Positions 34,550-42,581 of a DNA stretch of 64,000 bases are shown here, piece after piece; position 1 is the stretch's first letter; every line of letters begins with the position of its first letter. Under the pieces are notes generated by a model. That model did no database searches. It was given only the letters and a program-made list of their open reading frames with translations, and was not told the origin of the DNA. Origin of the DNA: a virus; the IMG/VR virus record IMGVR_UViG_3300020578_000006, positions 165,718 to 229,717 of that record. The stretch is one strand, 5' to 3'. The translations under genes and the position numbers were made by a program.

Positions 34550-35152
34550 ATGGGCTGGTCATCTAGAGATAATAACTTACGTAGAAGATCTAATCAACCT
34601 TCTTCTAGTAAGCCTATAGAACCAAAGAAAAAGGATAAACCGATTGTAATACAACCTCTTGTATCTGAAAAAACAGATTTAAGTGTTTTGGATGAAAGAA
34701 GTGCAAAGAATGTTGCAACTCTACACACAAAAGTTCAACAGCTATTTAAAAATTGGATTGCTGAATGTCAAATATTGGCCAAAGCACACGGCTATGAGTA
34801 CAAGGCAATTTCAGGAAATAGAACATGGGAAGAACAAGCAAAAATTTATGCACAAGGAAGAACGGCACCAGGTAAGATTGTTACTAACGCAAAACCTGGA
34901 TTCAGTAATCACAATTACGGAATTGCCGTAGATATGGGAGTTTTTAAGGATGGAAAATATCTAGATAGTTCTAAGCCTTCAGAAGCAGAAGCATTTCATA
35001 GAAAAGCTGCTACTGTTGCAGAAAAATATGGTATTGAATGGGGCGGTAGTTGGAAATCGTTCAAAGACTATCCCCATTTTGAATATAAAACCGGTAAAAC
35101 AATTTCACAATTAAGACAGATAGTTCTAGAAGGTAAAGATATTTTGGCCTAA
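34550..35152 (+). CDS. Endolysin, M15 D-Ala-D-Ala/L-Ala-D-Glu carboxypeptidase-like
   Basis: 200 aa. Zinc ligands H121 and D128 in SNHNYGIAVDMG, and H176 in YPHFEY; SGNRTWEEQAKIYAQGR is the substrate-loop segment of the VanY/M15 family. A basic, Ser/Pro-rich N-terminal tail of about 45 residues precedes the enzyme domain. It cuts peptidoglycan stem peptides. It follows holin-like and lipoprotein genes. Confidence 0.85.
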   Translation: MGWSSRDNNLRRRSNQPSSSKPIEPKKKDKPIVIQPLVSEKTDLSVLDERSAKNVATLHTKVQQLFKNWIAECQILAKAHGYEYKAISGNRTWEEQAKIYAQGRTAPGKIVTNAKPGFSNHNYGIAVDMGVFKDGKYLDSSKPSEAEAFHRKAATVAEKYGIEWGGSWKSFKDYPHFEYKTGKTISQLRQIVLEGKDILA

Positions 35153-35155
35153 ATA
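35148..35155 (+). promoter_or_regulatory. T4-late-type box before an ACG start
   Basis: CCTAAATA overlapping the endolysin stop, 5 nt before ACG at 35161, the slot where other genes have ATG or GTG. Confidence 0.4.
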
Positions 35156-35160
35156 ATTAT

Positions 35161-35661
35161 ACGAAATTTAAGCGTACTCTTAAGTGGTTTATTATAATAG
35201 GCCTGTTTTTAGGATCAGCCTACATAAGCTTGGAATCTGGCTATTATCTAGGTAAAAACAGTACTTTTAAAACTTATAATTATACTAAACTACCAAATTC
35301 TTGTTTCTTAGAAGCATTAATTCACGCTTCAAGAGCAAACCTAGTTTTAAAATCTGAAACCAGTCCTGACATTTATTCTTCTATTTTTGGATATACCTAT
35401 AAACACGAAGATGACATTATTTTAAATGGTAAAAAGGCTGCACTTGTTTTTGGCCATGCCGTTTGTATATTCGAATATAAAAATAAATTGTGGGTGTATG
35501 ATACCAATCACGGAACTATGTATGTGGGTATTACAAGAGATAAATTAGAATATAACAACATAATGAAAAAATGGACGGAAGATACTTACAAAATTAAAAT
35601 AGAGAAAAGTTTTGTACTTGATGACTGGGCACTTCCAGCTAATATTACTGATCACCAATAG
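35161..35661 (+). CDS. Membrane-anchored Cys/His protein, transglutaminase/papain-like
   Basis: Reading from ACG at 35161 gives TKFKRTLKWFIIIGLFLGSAY, a basic start and one membrane segment, then about 140 residues; the first conventional start in frame (TTG, 35230) would remove the membrane segment. The later sequence has LPNSCFLEALIHASR, ALVFGHAVCIFEY and VYDTNHGTMYV, in the Cys-His-Asp order of transglutaminase/papain-like enzymes. May be a last lysis-cassette or superinfection function. The start codon is the uncertain point. Confidence 0.55.
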   Translation, partial: TKFKRTLKWFIIIGLFLGSAYISLESGYYLGKNSTFKTYNYTKLPNSCFLEALIHASRANLVLKSETSPDIYSSIFGYTYKHEDDIILNGKKAALVFGHAVCIFEYKNKLWVYDTNHGTMYVGITRDKLEYNNIMKKWTEDTYKIKIEKSFVLDDWALPANITDHQ

Positions 35662-36388
35662 TAGCAAGCTGTTGTAAATAACAATCACGCTCCTCTGGAT
35701 GCTCAATTAAACCTTGATTTAAATTCATTAATCGCATATTATTGAGTTGTTGGTGCTGTAGGTCTACAGAGAGTTTATTAAAATCTACTTCATAATTCTC
35801 TGACAATCTTTTTGCTTTAACTTTACCATACCCAGCCAGTCCTTCAATGTTATCAGATGCATCACCCATGATGCTCTTATATAATAAATATTTGTCTATT
35901 GATACAGGAAAGTGTTGATCAAAATTTTGTAAATTAATCACAATTTTTTTAATGGGTGAATATAGCTCCACACATGAGTTAATTAGTTGAGCCATATCAT
36001 TATCAGTAGAAACAACTGTCTTTGTACCTTCTAAATGATTGCAAAGGAATGCTATCACATCATCTGCTTCCAAAATACCTGGAAACATGAGATGAATGCC
36101 TTGTTGTTGCATAGTTTCATGAATTTTATCTTCTGCTGCATGCACAGTTTGCCACATGGAACTATCCCTGTTTTGTTTGTAATTATGTTCTTGGCGGCGA
36201 TAATTTTTCTTACCATGTATTAATCGTTTGTCTGATACAGCATAAATTGATGTAGGTTCAAACATGCGTATGTACTTGTTAATGCTACGCATGTATGCAC
36301 TAATCATGTCATTAGTGTTTGGGCCTTTTAAAACATGATAAACACGATACAACAAATTTGTTGCATCAACGATTAAAATACGTTTCAT
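35645..36388 (-). CDS. 5'-3' exonuclease / FEN-like RNase H
   Basis: 247 aa. ILIVDATNLLYRVYHV, ILEADDVIAFL, VVSTDNDMAQL and GDASDNIEGLAGYGKVKAKRL are the metal-binding and helix-hairpin motifs of the T4 RNase H / polymerase 5' nuclease family. Removes RNA primers or flaps in replication. ATGA-coupled to uvdE. Confidence 0.85.
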   Translation of the reverse strand: MKRILIVDATNLLYRVYHVLKGPNTNDMISAYMRSINKYIRMFEPTSIYAVSDKRLIHGKKNYRRQEHNYKQNRDSSMWQTVHAAEDKIHETMQQQGIHLMFPGILEADDVIAFLCNHLEGTKTVVSTDNDMAQLINSCVELYSPIKKIVINLQNFDQHFPVSIDKYLLYKSIMGDASDNIEGLAGYGKVKAKRLSENYEVDFNKLSVDLQHQQLNNMRLMNLNQGLIEHPEERDCYLQQLATIGDQ

Positions 36389-37299
36389 TGCTTGCTTTCA
36401 AGCAACAGCTGCTTTTGCATGCGTTTAATAGCTCTGTCCTTAGCCTTGAGTTCCACTTCCCAAACTACTGGCAAGTCATAATCCGAAGGCAAGCTAGTAG
36501 CATAATCTGCATGCTTGCGACTACCATTAATGCCTTCTGAATAATGAAAGATGGGTATATAGCCCGGCCACGTGGCATATGCAGCCTCAAATGCTTGACG
36601 GTGACTCAAACCATCTGGTAACATTTCATGATGCAAATTGTCATATGTAATAGGAATACCCTGTCTAGCATGAAAATAAGTAACAAGATTCTTAATACTC
36701 CACACGCCTTTTTTGTTGTCGTTGTTCTCAAATACTAATCGCTTGGTAACACAAGCAGGGCACTGCTTCAAACTTTGTATCACATTGTTATAAATTACTT
36801 CTGCATTACCATCTTTGCGAATATGAATGTTCAGAGGTGCTTCATATGATTCAGGTAGATCAAGCAATTCAAATACAAGTGCATGAGCAATCAAATCACG
36901 AATACTGTTGGCAATTACTTTGGGGTTTTCAGAAGTTAAACTTATGAATTCAGAAGGATGAGCTGAAAAACGCAGACCTGAATTTTTCATAGTTATTTTT
37001 GCTTCATTAATTGCATGTAACATCTCATCTTGCATGGGTAAAGAATGGAAATCCAAATTCAAGTCTGGGTGATTAATTACTGGAATGAGATCGCTGCCAA
37101 TACGCAGTCCTGCTAGTTTCATGCTTTGACACAACTCTACAGTAGTTTTGAGAGTTTGAAAATTGGTAACTATGCGTTCACACAGTGTTTTTAGTGCTTC
37201 GGCTCTAGGCTTCTTCATGAACTGTGTCACAGTCATCATTCTAAACTTGATGCCTTTGTCATTGAGCACATTGCTCTGACAGCATAATGACAAGTTCAT
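36385..37299 (-). CDS. uvsE: UV damage endonuclease (UvdE/UvsE)
   Basis: 304 aa, the full length of UVDE. LRIGSDLIPVINHPDL, LRFSAHPSEFISLTSENPKV, LVFENNDNKKGVWSIKNL, ITYDNLHHEMLPDG and PIFHYSEGINGSRKHADYAT carry the TIM-barrel metal ligands. Nicks DNA 5' to UV photoproducts. Leaderless sigma70-type promoter upstream. Confidence 0.92.
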   Translation of the reverse strand: MNLSLCCQSNVLNDKGIKFRMMTVTQFMKKPRAEALKTLCERIVTNFQTLKTTVELCQSMKLAGLRIGSDLIPVINHPDLNLDFHSLPMQDEMLHAINEAKITMKNSGLRFSAHPSEFISLTSENPKVIANSIRDLIAHALVFELLDLPESYEAPLNIHIRKDGNAEVIYNNVIQSLKQCPACVTKRLVFENNDNKKGVWSIKNLVTYFHARQGIPITYDNLHHEMLPDGLSHRQAFEAAYATWPGYIPIFHYSEGINGSRKHADYATSLPSDYDLPVVWEVELKAKDRAIKRMQKQLLLESKQ

Positions 37300-37333
37300 T
37301 AGTAAAATATAGAGGAAATTCTAAAACAATCAA
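37300..37333 (-). promoter_or_regulatory. Sigma70-type leaderless promoter of the UvdE gene
   Basis: -35 TTGATT, 16 bp, -10 TATATT, exactly 6 nt to ATG at 37299 (minus strand). Confidence 0.65.
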
Positions 37334-37693
37334 CTAAAACGGTGTTGTAAGAGAGGGATTTGGACTAATGAGAGGATTAACAGGGGGTATAGGGGCTGCT
37401 GTGGCTTGTGTGTCAACAGAAGCTTCTGTTCCAGCTGCCGTATCAACTTCTTCCACAGAAATGTCAGTCAATTCATTAATACCCAGAGCGGCAAGATTTA
37501 CTTTATTTTCTTCAACATAAAGGGTGACTGAATTATCTCCAATTCTAACAATAACAGGTGCAGTATGGCCTTCTACAGTTAAAATTAGTTCTCCAAACGA
37601 ATTTTTTGAGAAAGTTAGCTTAATACCATCTTCACTAAAAACATAAACTGAAGAAACTATTAACAAAATTAACGCTAAGATAGTAGTTTTCAT
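37334..37693 (-). CDS. Exported hypothetical protein
   Basis: 119 aa. MKTTILALILLIVSSVYVFSE is a signal peptide. The rest has a beta-rich domain (FGELILTVEGHTAPVIVRIG) and an acidic then Ala/Pro-rich tail. The stop lies immediately beside the uvdE promoter. Likely periplasmic; function unknown. Confidence 0.55.
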   Translation of the reverse strand: MKTTILALILLIVSSVYVFSEDGIKLTFSKNSFGELILTVEGHTAPVIVRIGDNSVTLYVEENKVNLAALGINELTDISVEEVDTAAGTEASVDTQATAAPIPPVNPLISPNPSLTTPF

Positions 37694-37738
37694 ATGTTAT
37701 ATTAGACAGTTAAAACTGAAAATCATTAGAAATATTTC

Positions 37739-37960
37739 TCATTCATTTACAACAAATACTGTATAATGTCCGTTGCCAACACATTCATAATAGTATCTAA
37801 ACTTCTCATCTCCTTCCAAATAGACCCCGTAAACATCTTGTCCATTAAAATATTCTTTCAAACAAAGAACCTCATGTTTGCCAATTTTATCCTTGATCCA
37901 TCTTACAGCTTCATACACATCTCCTTCGTGAACTATTACTTTAAGATCATTTAGATTCAC
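37739..37960 (-). CDS. Small hypothetical protein
   Basis: 73 aa from GTG at 37960. Acidic and aromatic (KFRYYYECVGNGHYTVFVVNE). Overlaps the upstream membrane-protein gene by 14 nt and ends the operon that starts with the PEP-CTERM genes. Confidence 0.5.
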   Translation of the reverse strand: MNLNDLKVIVHEGDVYEAVRWIKDKIGKHEVLCLKEYFNGQDVYGVYLEGDEKFRYYYECVGNGHYTVFVVNE

Positions 37961-38201
37961 TATCTTCTCCTGCTGCTGTCTGTATATCTAATTTGTTACT
38001 GTAAACCTTTTCTAAGACGGCTATAGACATAATACCTATAATTATAAACGCTGCAATAATTGAAACAGCTTTGCAAATTGTTCTTCTGACATTTTGCCTC
38101 TTATGGTATGCTTTATAAGAAGAAAGAAAATTATTAAAATAGTCAGAGGAAGGCGAATTAAGATCAGAAGCCCTCTTAATAAGTCTCGAAAGCTCATTCA
38201 T
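37947..38201 (-). CDS. Small single-span membrane protein
   Basis: 84 aa from ATG at 38201, which overlaps the amylase stop (ATGA). Basic N-terminal half (KAYHKRQNVRRTICK), one membrane helix (AVSIIAAFIIIGIMSIAVL), and a short acidic tail. Transmembrane anti-sigma-like layout, but no motif confirms that. Confidence 0.5.
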   Translation of the reverse strand: MNELSRLIKRASDLNSPSSDYFNNFLSSYKAYHKRQNVRRTICKAVSIIAAFIIIGIMSIAVLEKVYSNKLDIQTAAGEDSESK

Positions 38202-41200
38202 TGGGGCCCTCTTGTTGCACAACTAAAATTAATAGTCGCAGTATTTTTAACTGCTGCAGCGTTTAATGAGGCTACATCTGACTCCATAGAATCTTCTACC
38301 ATAATTATTTTTATTGCAGCAGTTCCAAATGCTGGTATGTTCTTATACATAAATCTCCATTCTTTTTCATATCTAGAATTTACATCTACTTTAGGAACTT
38401 GTGCCCATGCTAAATTACCTTTAGACCCATCAGGGTTAACAAGAACACCATTTCCATTGTCCTCTCCGGTTGCCGCATCATCGTTAAGAGCGTTAGCATC
38501 TCTTATATTATAGAATACTTCCTTTACAGTGCTATCTGTTTTTATAACAAATTCGTAGTTTTGACTAGTTAATGTTTCTCCCGGTCTAGGATAAAGAATT
38601 TGACCTGAAGGGGGTTTAGAATCATAATAAAAAACTTGAGTAAAAGTATTATAGTAAGGTGTAAAGCCTGGCGCCTTAAGGAATGCTCGAGCTCTTAATA
38701 CATGATAGCCTTCTTCCAAGCCCACTCTTTTACTTGCAAAATCATTATGTACATAGTTTTCAACTGTTGTTGCATTAAAATTAGTTACAGAAAATTGTGA
38801 TGCCATTTTGCTTTTTATACTGACCATATTACCGTTAGAAGGAAAAACACTTAATGTATCTAAATAAGTGCCGCCAATTTTATAACGCAATTGACCCGTT
38901 GGCCAAGGTATTTGTACAGACCACCAATACGTAGGTCTTCCATTACCATCATTCGGACCAGTTCCGTCTCTTATAGCTTCTAGTACTCTTGTTGAAGCTA
39001 TTGCAGCTACGCCTCCATAGCCCTCAGGAAAAGAAATACCATCAGTTGTGTAATATACAAAAAGTTTAGCATTATTATAATACTCACCAGTTTTGATTCT
39101 AATAGTGGCACTTGAAGCATTAGCTACAAACTGACGTCTACCATCTGCAATTACGTTTGGATCATGATAGATGTAATCGGAAGGTGTAAAGAATGCGTTA
39201 GGACCATTTCCTAAATTAAAATTAACTCTTCTAAGCCCCTTTATAGCTATATAGGTTTCAGCTCCTTGCGAACCTACTATATTACGATTAACGTTAGCTG
39301 CAGCAAACTTATCTCTTACTCGGTAATCAAATTTCATTTGTTCATAACCTAAAAACATATCATCAGTGCCTGGGGGATAGTCCCTCTTGATGTCCGTCAT
39401 CGAACCCAGGCCCATTTGAGAGTTAACGTCAACCCCTCCATCTAGTTTTAATAATACATTTTCCGCTGAGCCATCGAGTTGTACAATAAAGCTTAAATTT
39501 TGACCAGATCTTACAATAGGAATAAATGTTTCATATGTATAATCAGAAGTGTTTGTATCATATAAGCCATAAGGGTTAAACGCTGCATCTCCATTCGTTC
39601 CATCTTTTCTTTTAACTTTTATGTAAGGAACATTAGTACCGTTTTCTCTTATGTTTATAGCATTTAAACCTGTGTTTAAAGTAGGTCTTTCAGGAGTACG
39701 ATAAGAGAACATATAATAACTACTAGGCGGGACTATGACATTTCTTAATTCGTTTGCATACTTATAAAACCCTACTTGACCAGATCCGTTGGGCCCGGTA
39801 GCATATTGAAACAGATAAGCATCAGAAGGAAATGAAGAAGTAATAGGTGCAGACTTTCCATTCCATCTATTTCCGTTTATCATTGCGATCATAGTAACTC
39901 CGGTTGCATCAGAAGATGCACCATATCTTCTATCTATTCTTTCATAAGCAACATAATCGTTATTGGACCATATTCCCTTTTGACTGCCTCTTGCAAAATT
40001 ATTATGTATTTTAACTAAATTAGGAATCCTAGGGTCACTCCATTGTCCAAGAAAAGCTGAATTTGCTATACGGGGAAATTCACCTCCTGAATTTGTTAGT
40101 ACCCCTGCATGGTAATTGCCATCTGTATATATAAGAGGAAGGCCTGCTCTAGTAAAATAGAATGCGTGTTGAATATGGCGGTCGGTAGACCAACCATTAT
40201 CGTGAGATTGTGAATGCATAACAGCTACATCTGAACCAAAGCCTCCTGAGCCTTGACCATCAAAGCCAGATAAATTATTCCCTATTCTGTTATCTAGATT
40301 ACTTTTAAGAATATTATCTACTAGTCTCATTCCTGCATTAATATAATCACCATAAGGAGGTGGTTCACCGAGGTGCTCACCAAACATCATAGCATCATCT
40401 CTACCTAGATCAGTATTAAAAACACTATCTCGGTGATTGATATCTGCAAAGCCTCTAGATATATTAAACTGTCTTTGTGCTTGACCTACATAACCATAAT
40501 CAGAAAAATCTTTATCAGTTCCATAAGAAGCACCAAAGAAATCATATGGCACGTGCTTTACAGCGTCTAATCTTAATCCATCACATTTAGTTCTATCCAT
40601 AAACCAACGTACCGCTCTATTAAGATATTCTTCTACGTACTCTGAATAATATGCTTCATTAGCAGCAAGATACTCAACTGTTAATCCATTCTCATAACCA
40701 AACCCTACATAATTACCGTTTGCGTCATAACAATAAAATTCTGGGTTATTAGGATGTCTTAAGAACTTTACCTTTTGTGTCCACCATCCCTCGTTTGGTC
40801 CATGATTCTTATTCCAGATACCCGTCTCTGTAGCAATATCTATTAAATCAGATAATCCTCTGTTTTGTACTTCCCATACATTACCCCAATCACTTGTGTT
40901 ATACCATTTGCGGTAAGTACCATCAGGCATTAACTTAAGATGAAAGTCTTCAGGTCTCATTCCTGGATACAAATCAAGAGGTGTATCAGCTGTATACCCA
41001 GGTGTATCAAACCCGCGGTGATTCATTATATTATCAAAATAAACTCTGATACCAAAACGGTGTGCGGTTTCAATTAACATCATGAGTTCAGCTTCAGTAC
41101 CATACCTTGTATAAGTAGAACCTCTTTGGTCTTTAGAACCTAAATCAAATGGATCAAATAAATCATATCCTACTGAAAATGAACTACCAGCTTTTGCAGG

Positions 41201-41356
41201 GGGAGGAAGCCATAGAGAATCATAACCTACTTCTGCAAGTTCAGGAAGCTTGGCAGTAATTTCTGCCCAACTAGTATTAAAATACTGAAGCATAGCCTCA
41301 GCTTGAACGTTAACTGAAATGAAAAGAGAAGCGAAAAATGCAATTGCCCTTTTCAT
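38198..41356 (-). CDS. Secreted GH13 alpha-amylase-type glycoside hydrolase
   Basis: 1052 aa. Signal peptide at 1-19 (MKRAIAFFASLFISVNVQA). All four GH13 motifs are visible: DNIMNH (108-113), GLRLDAVKH (nucleophile D264), FGEH (acid/base E327) and SHDN (H385-D386). The barrel ends near residue 560, followed by about 490 residues of beta modules (RPTYWWSVQIPWPTGQLRYK; PPSGQILYPRPGETLTSQNY). It acts on alpha-glucans outside the cytoplasm. It lies in an operon with PEP-CTERM and pseudopilin genes, yet has a phage late box 5 nt before its ATG. Probably acquired from a host. Confidence 0.88.
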   Translation of the reverse strand: MKRAIAFFASLFISVNVQAEAMLQYFNTSWAEITAKLPELAEVGYDSLWLPPPAKAGSSFSVGYDLFDPFDLGSKDQRGSTYTRYGTEAELMMLIETAHRFGIRVYFDNIMNHRGFDTPGYTADTPLDLYPGMRPEDFHLKLMPDGTYRKWYNTSDWGNVWEVQNRGLSDLIDIATETGIWNKNHGPNEGWWTQKVKFLRHPNNPEFYCYDANGNYVGFGYENGLTVEYLAANEAYYSEYVEEYLNRAVRWFMDRTKCDGLRLDAVKHVPYDFFGASYGTDKDFSDYGYVGQAQRQFNISRGFADINHRDSVFNTDLGRDDAMMFGEHLGEPPPYGDYINAGMRLVDNILKSNLDNRIGNNLSGFDGQGSGGFGSDVAVMHSQSHDNGWSTDRHIQHAFYFTRAGLPLIYTDGNYHAGVLTNSGGEFPRIANSAFLGQWSDPRIPNLVKIHNNFARGSQKGIWSNNDYVAYERIDRRYGASSDATGVTMIAMINGNRWNGKSAPITSSFPSDAYLFQYATGPNGSGQVGFYKYANELRNVIVPPSSYYMFSYRTPERPTLNTGLNAINIRENGTNVPYIKVKRKDGTNGDAAFNPYGLYDTNTSDYTYETFIPIVRSGQNLSFIVQLDGSAENVLLKLDGGVDVNSQMGLGSMTDIKRDYPPGTDDMFLGYEQMKFDYRVRDKFAAANVNRNIVGSQGAETYIAIKGLRRVNFNLGNGPNAFFTPSDYIYHDPNVIADGRRQFVANASSATIRIKTGEYYNNAKLFVYYTTDGISFPEGYGGVAAIASTRVLEAIRDGTGPNDGNGRPTYWWSVQIPWPTGQLRYKIGGTYLDTLSVFPSNGNMVSIKSKMASQFSVTNFNATTVENYVHNDFASKRVGLEEGYHVLRARAFLKAPGFTPYYNTFTQVFYYDSKPPSGQILYPRPGETLTSQNYEFVIKTDSTVKEVFYNIRDANALNDDAATGEDNGNGVLVNPDGSKGNLAWAQVPKVDVNSRYEKEWRFMYKNIPAFGTAAIKIIMVEDSMESDVASLNAAAVKNTATINFSCATRGPQ

Positions 41357-41361
41357 ATTAA

Positions 41362-41369
41362 TATTTATT
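41362..41369 (-). promoter_or_regulatory. T4-late-type box of the amylase gene
   Basis: AATAAATA, minus strand, 5 nt before ATG at 41356; overlaps the end of the pseudopilin gene. Confidence 0.6.
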
Positions 41370-41925
41370 TGGCAAACAATTTCTTATCTTTATATGGACA
41401 AAAACTATATACATCATCAAAAGGTGTCTTGTTAGGATCGTCCTGCTTTTGATTTTTACCTAAGCTTACTACTATGAAATCTTTAGGTACATTTTCTTGA
41501 AAGTTTTTACCATAATATTCTACTTTACCAGAACCGTCTATATCCCATTTTAATGCATATTGATTCTTCCACGGGTCAAGTAAGGTACCATCTTCTTTTA
41601 TACCTTCACCATAATAAGGTCTTAAGATTTTACATACATCTTTACTATCATCTATTCTAGTAGGAGGACCATACCATGCGTAATATTCATGGTCAAAAGG
41701 ATACCCCTTTCTAGGCGCAGGCCATGCAATCAAGCCATTTTCAGATTTATAAAGCTGTACAGCATGATACAACCCTCTCATTTCTACATTCTGTACTTTA
41801 GATATTTTTGTTTTTTCTTGTATATGCTGGTAAGCAGGAAATGACAAGCTAACTAGTAAAAGAATGATGCTGACGGCTACAAGCATCTCTATAATAGTAA
41901 ATGCTGTAGCCGTCAGCTTCTTCAT
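41365..41925 (-). CDS. Type II secretion pseudopilin (GspG/H-like)
   Basis: 186 aa. The N-terminus TATAFTIIEMLVAVSIILLLVSLSFPAYQHI is a prepilin signal (here the Gly before FTIIE is replaced by Ala) with a hydrophobic helix. The mature part has DPWKNQYALKWDIDGSGKVEY, typical of GspG-type pseudopilins with a Ca site. A cellular envelope gene type, rare on phages. It sits 2 nt from its upstream neighbour. Confidence 0.8.
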   Translation of the reverse strand: MKKLTATAFTIIEMLVAVSIILLLVSLSFPAYQHIQEKTKISKVQNVEMRGLYHAVQLYKSENGLIAWPAPRKGYPFDHEYYAWYGPPTRIDDSKDVCKILRPYYGEGIKEDGTLLDPWKNQYALKWDIDGSGKVEYYGKNFQENVPKDFIVVSLGKNQKQDDPNKTPFDDVYSFCPYKDKKLFAK

Positions 41926-41927
41926 TC

Positions 41928-42581
41928 TTACTTTCTCTTTTTAAGAAGTAGTAGTGCGCTAACACCTAACAATGATAGGATTGAAGGTTCGGGTACAGCA
42001 GTAAATTGTGTTAAGTAATTTACTCCCCCGTTGCTTGCATAGTTTTCAAAACTACCACTGCTTCCACCGTTAGACCATGTAAAGTCAGCCTTTGCATACA
42101 TTTCTATTGTGTATGTTTTAGGTGCTTGAATGGTACCAGCGGTTACGTTCTGTAATAAGTTAACAGAAGAATTGGCTGCCCAATATTTGTTAACGTTACC
42201 ATCAGTCCATGAGTTACTAAACGGAACGTTATATGAACTGAATGCACCTTTATCAGCTGCACCAGTTTCATACACCCTCCAGTATAAAGTAACTGCATTA
42301 GCAGAATCTGTAGAACTTTGCCAGGTTTTAGCAGTTGCACTAGCTAATTGTAGTAACCCACCTTGATTCATGTTAATAGTACCAAGGCTAGCAGGTAAAG
42401 AATTAGCAGGGTTTGGACCATGGGTATCACCAAGCAAATTATAGAACGTAGTTGCTTGATTAATCACATCCAAACTAGAAGCATCTACACTAAACCCAAC
42501 ACCTACTGCATACATAGTATTGGCATAAGATGCTGATGCTAACCCTAAACTTATTACAATAGCTAGAATTAATTTATTCAT
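41928..42581 (-). CDS. PEP-CTERM sorted exported protein
   Basis: 217 aa. Signal peptide MNKLILAIVISLGLASASYA, a beta-rich body, and a C-terminal VPEPSILSLLGVSALLLLKKRK, which is a textbook PEP-CTERM signal (PEP, hydrophobic span, basic tail) for an exosortase. ATGA overlap with the gene upstream. Confidence 0.85.
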   Translation of the reverse strand: MNKLILAIVISLGLASASYANTMYAVGVGFSVDASSLDVINQATTFYNLLGDTHGPNPANSLPASLGTINMNQGGLLQLASATAKTWQSSTDSANAVTLYWRVYETGAADKGAFSSYNVPFSNSWTDGNVNKYWAANSSVNLLQNVTAGTIQAPKTYTIEMYAKADFTWSNGGSSGSFENYASNGGVNYLTQFTAVPEPSILSLLGVSALLLLKKRK

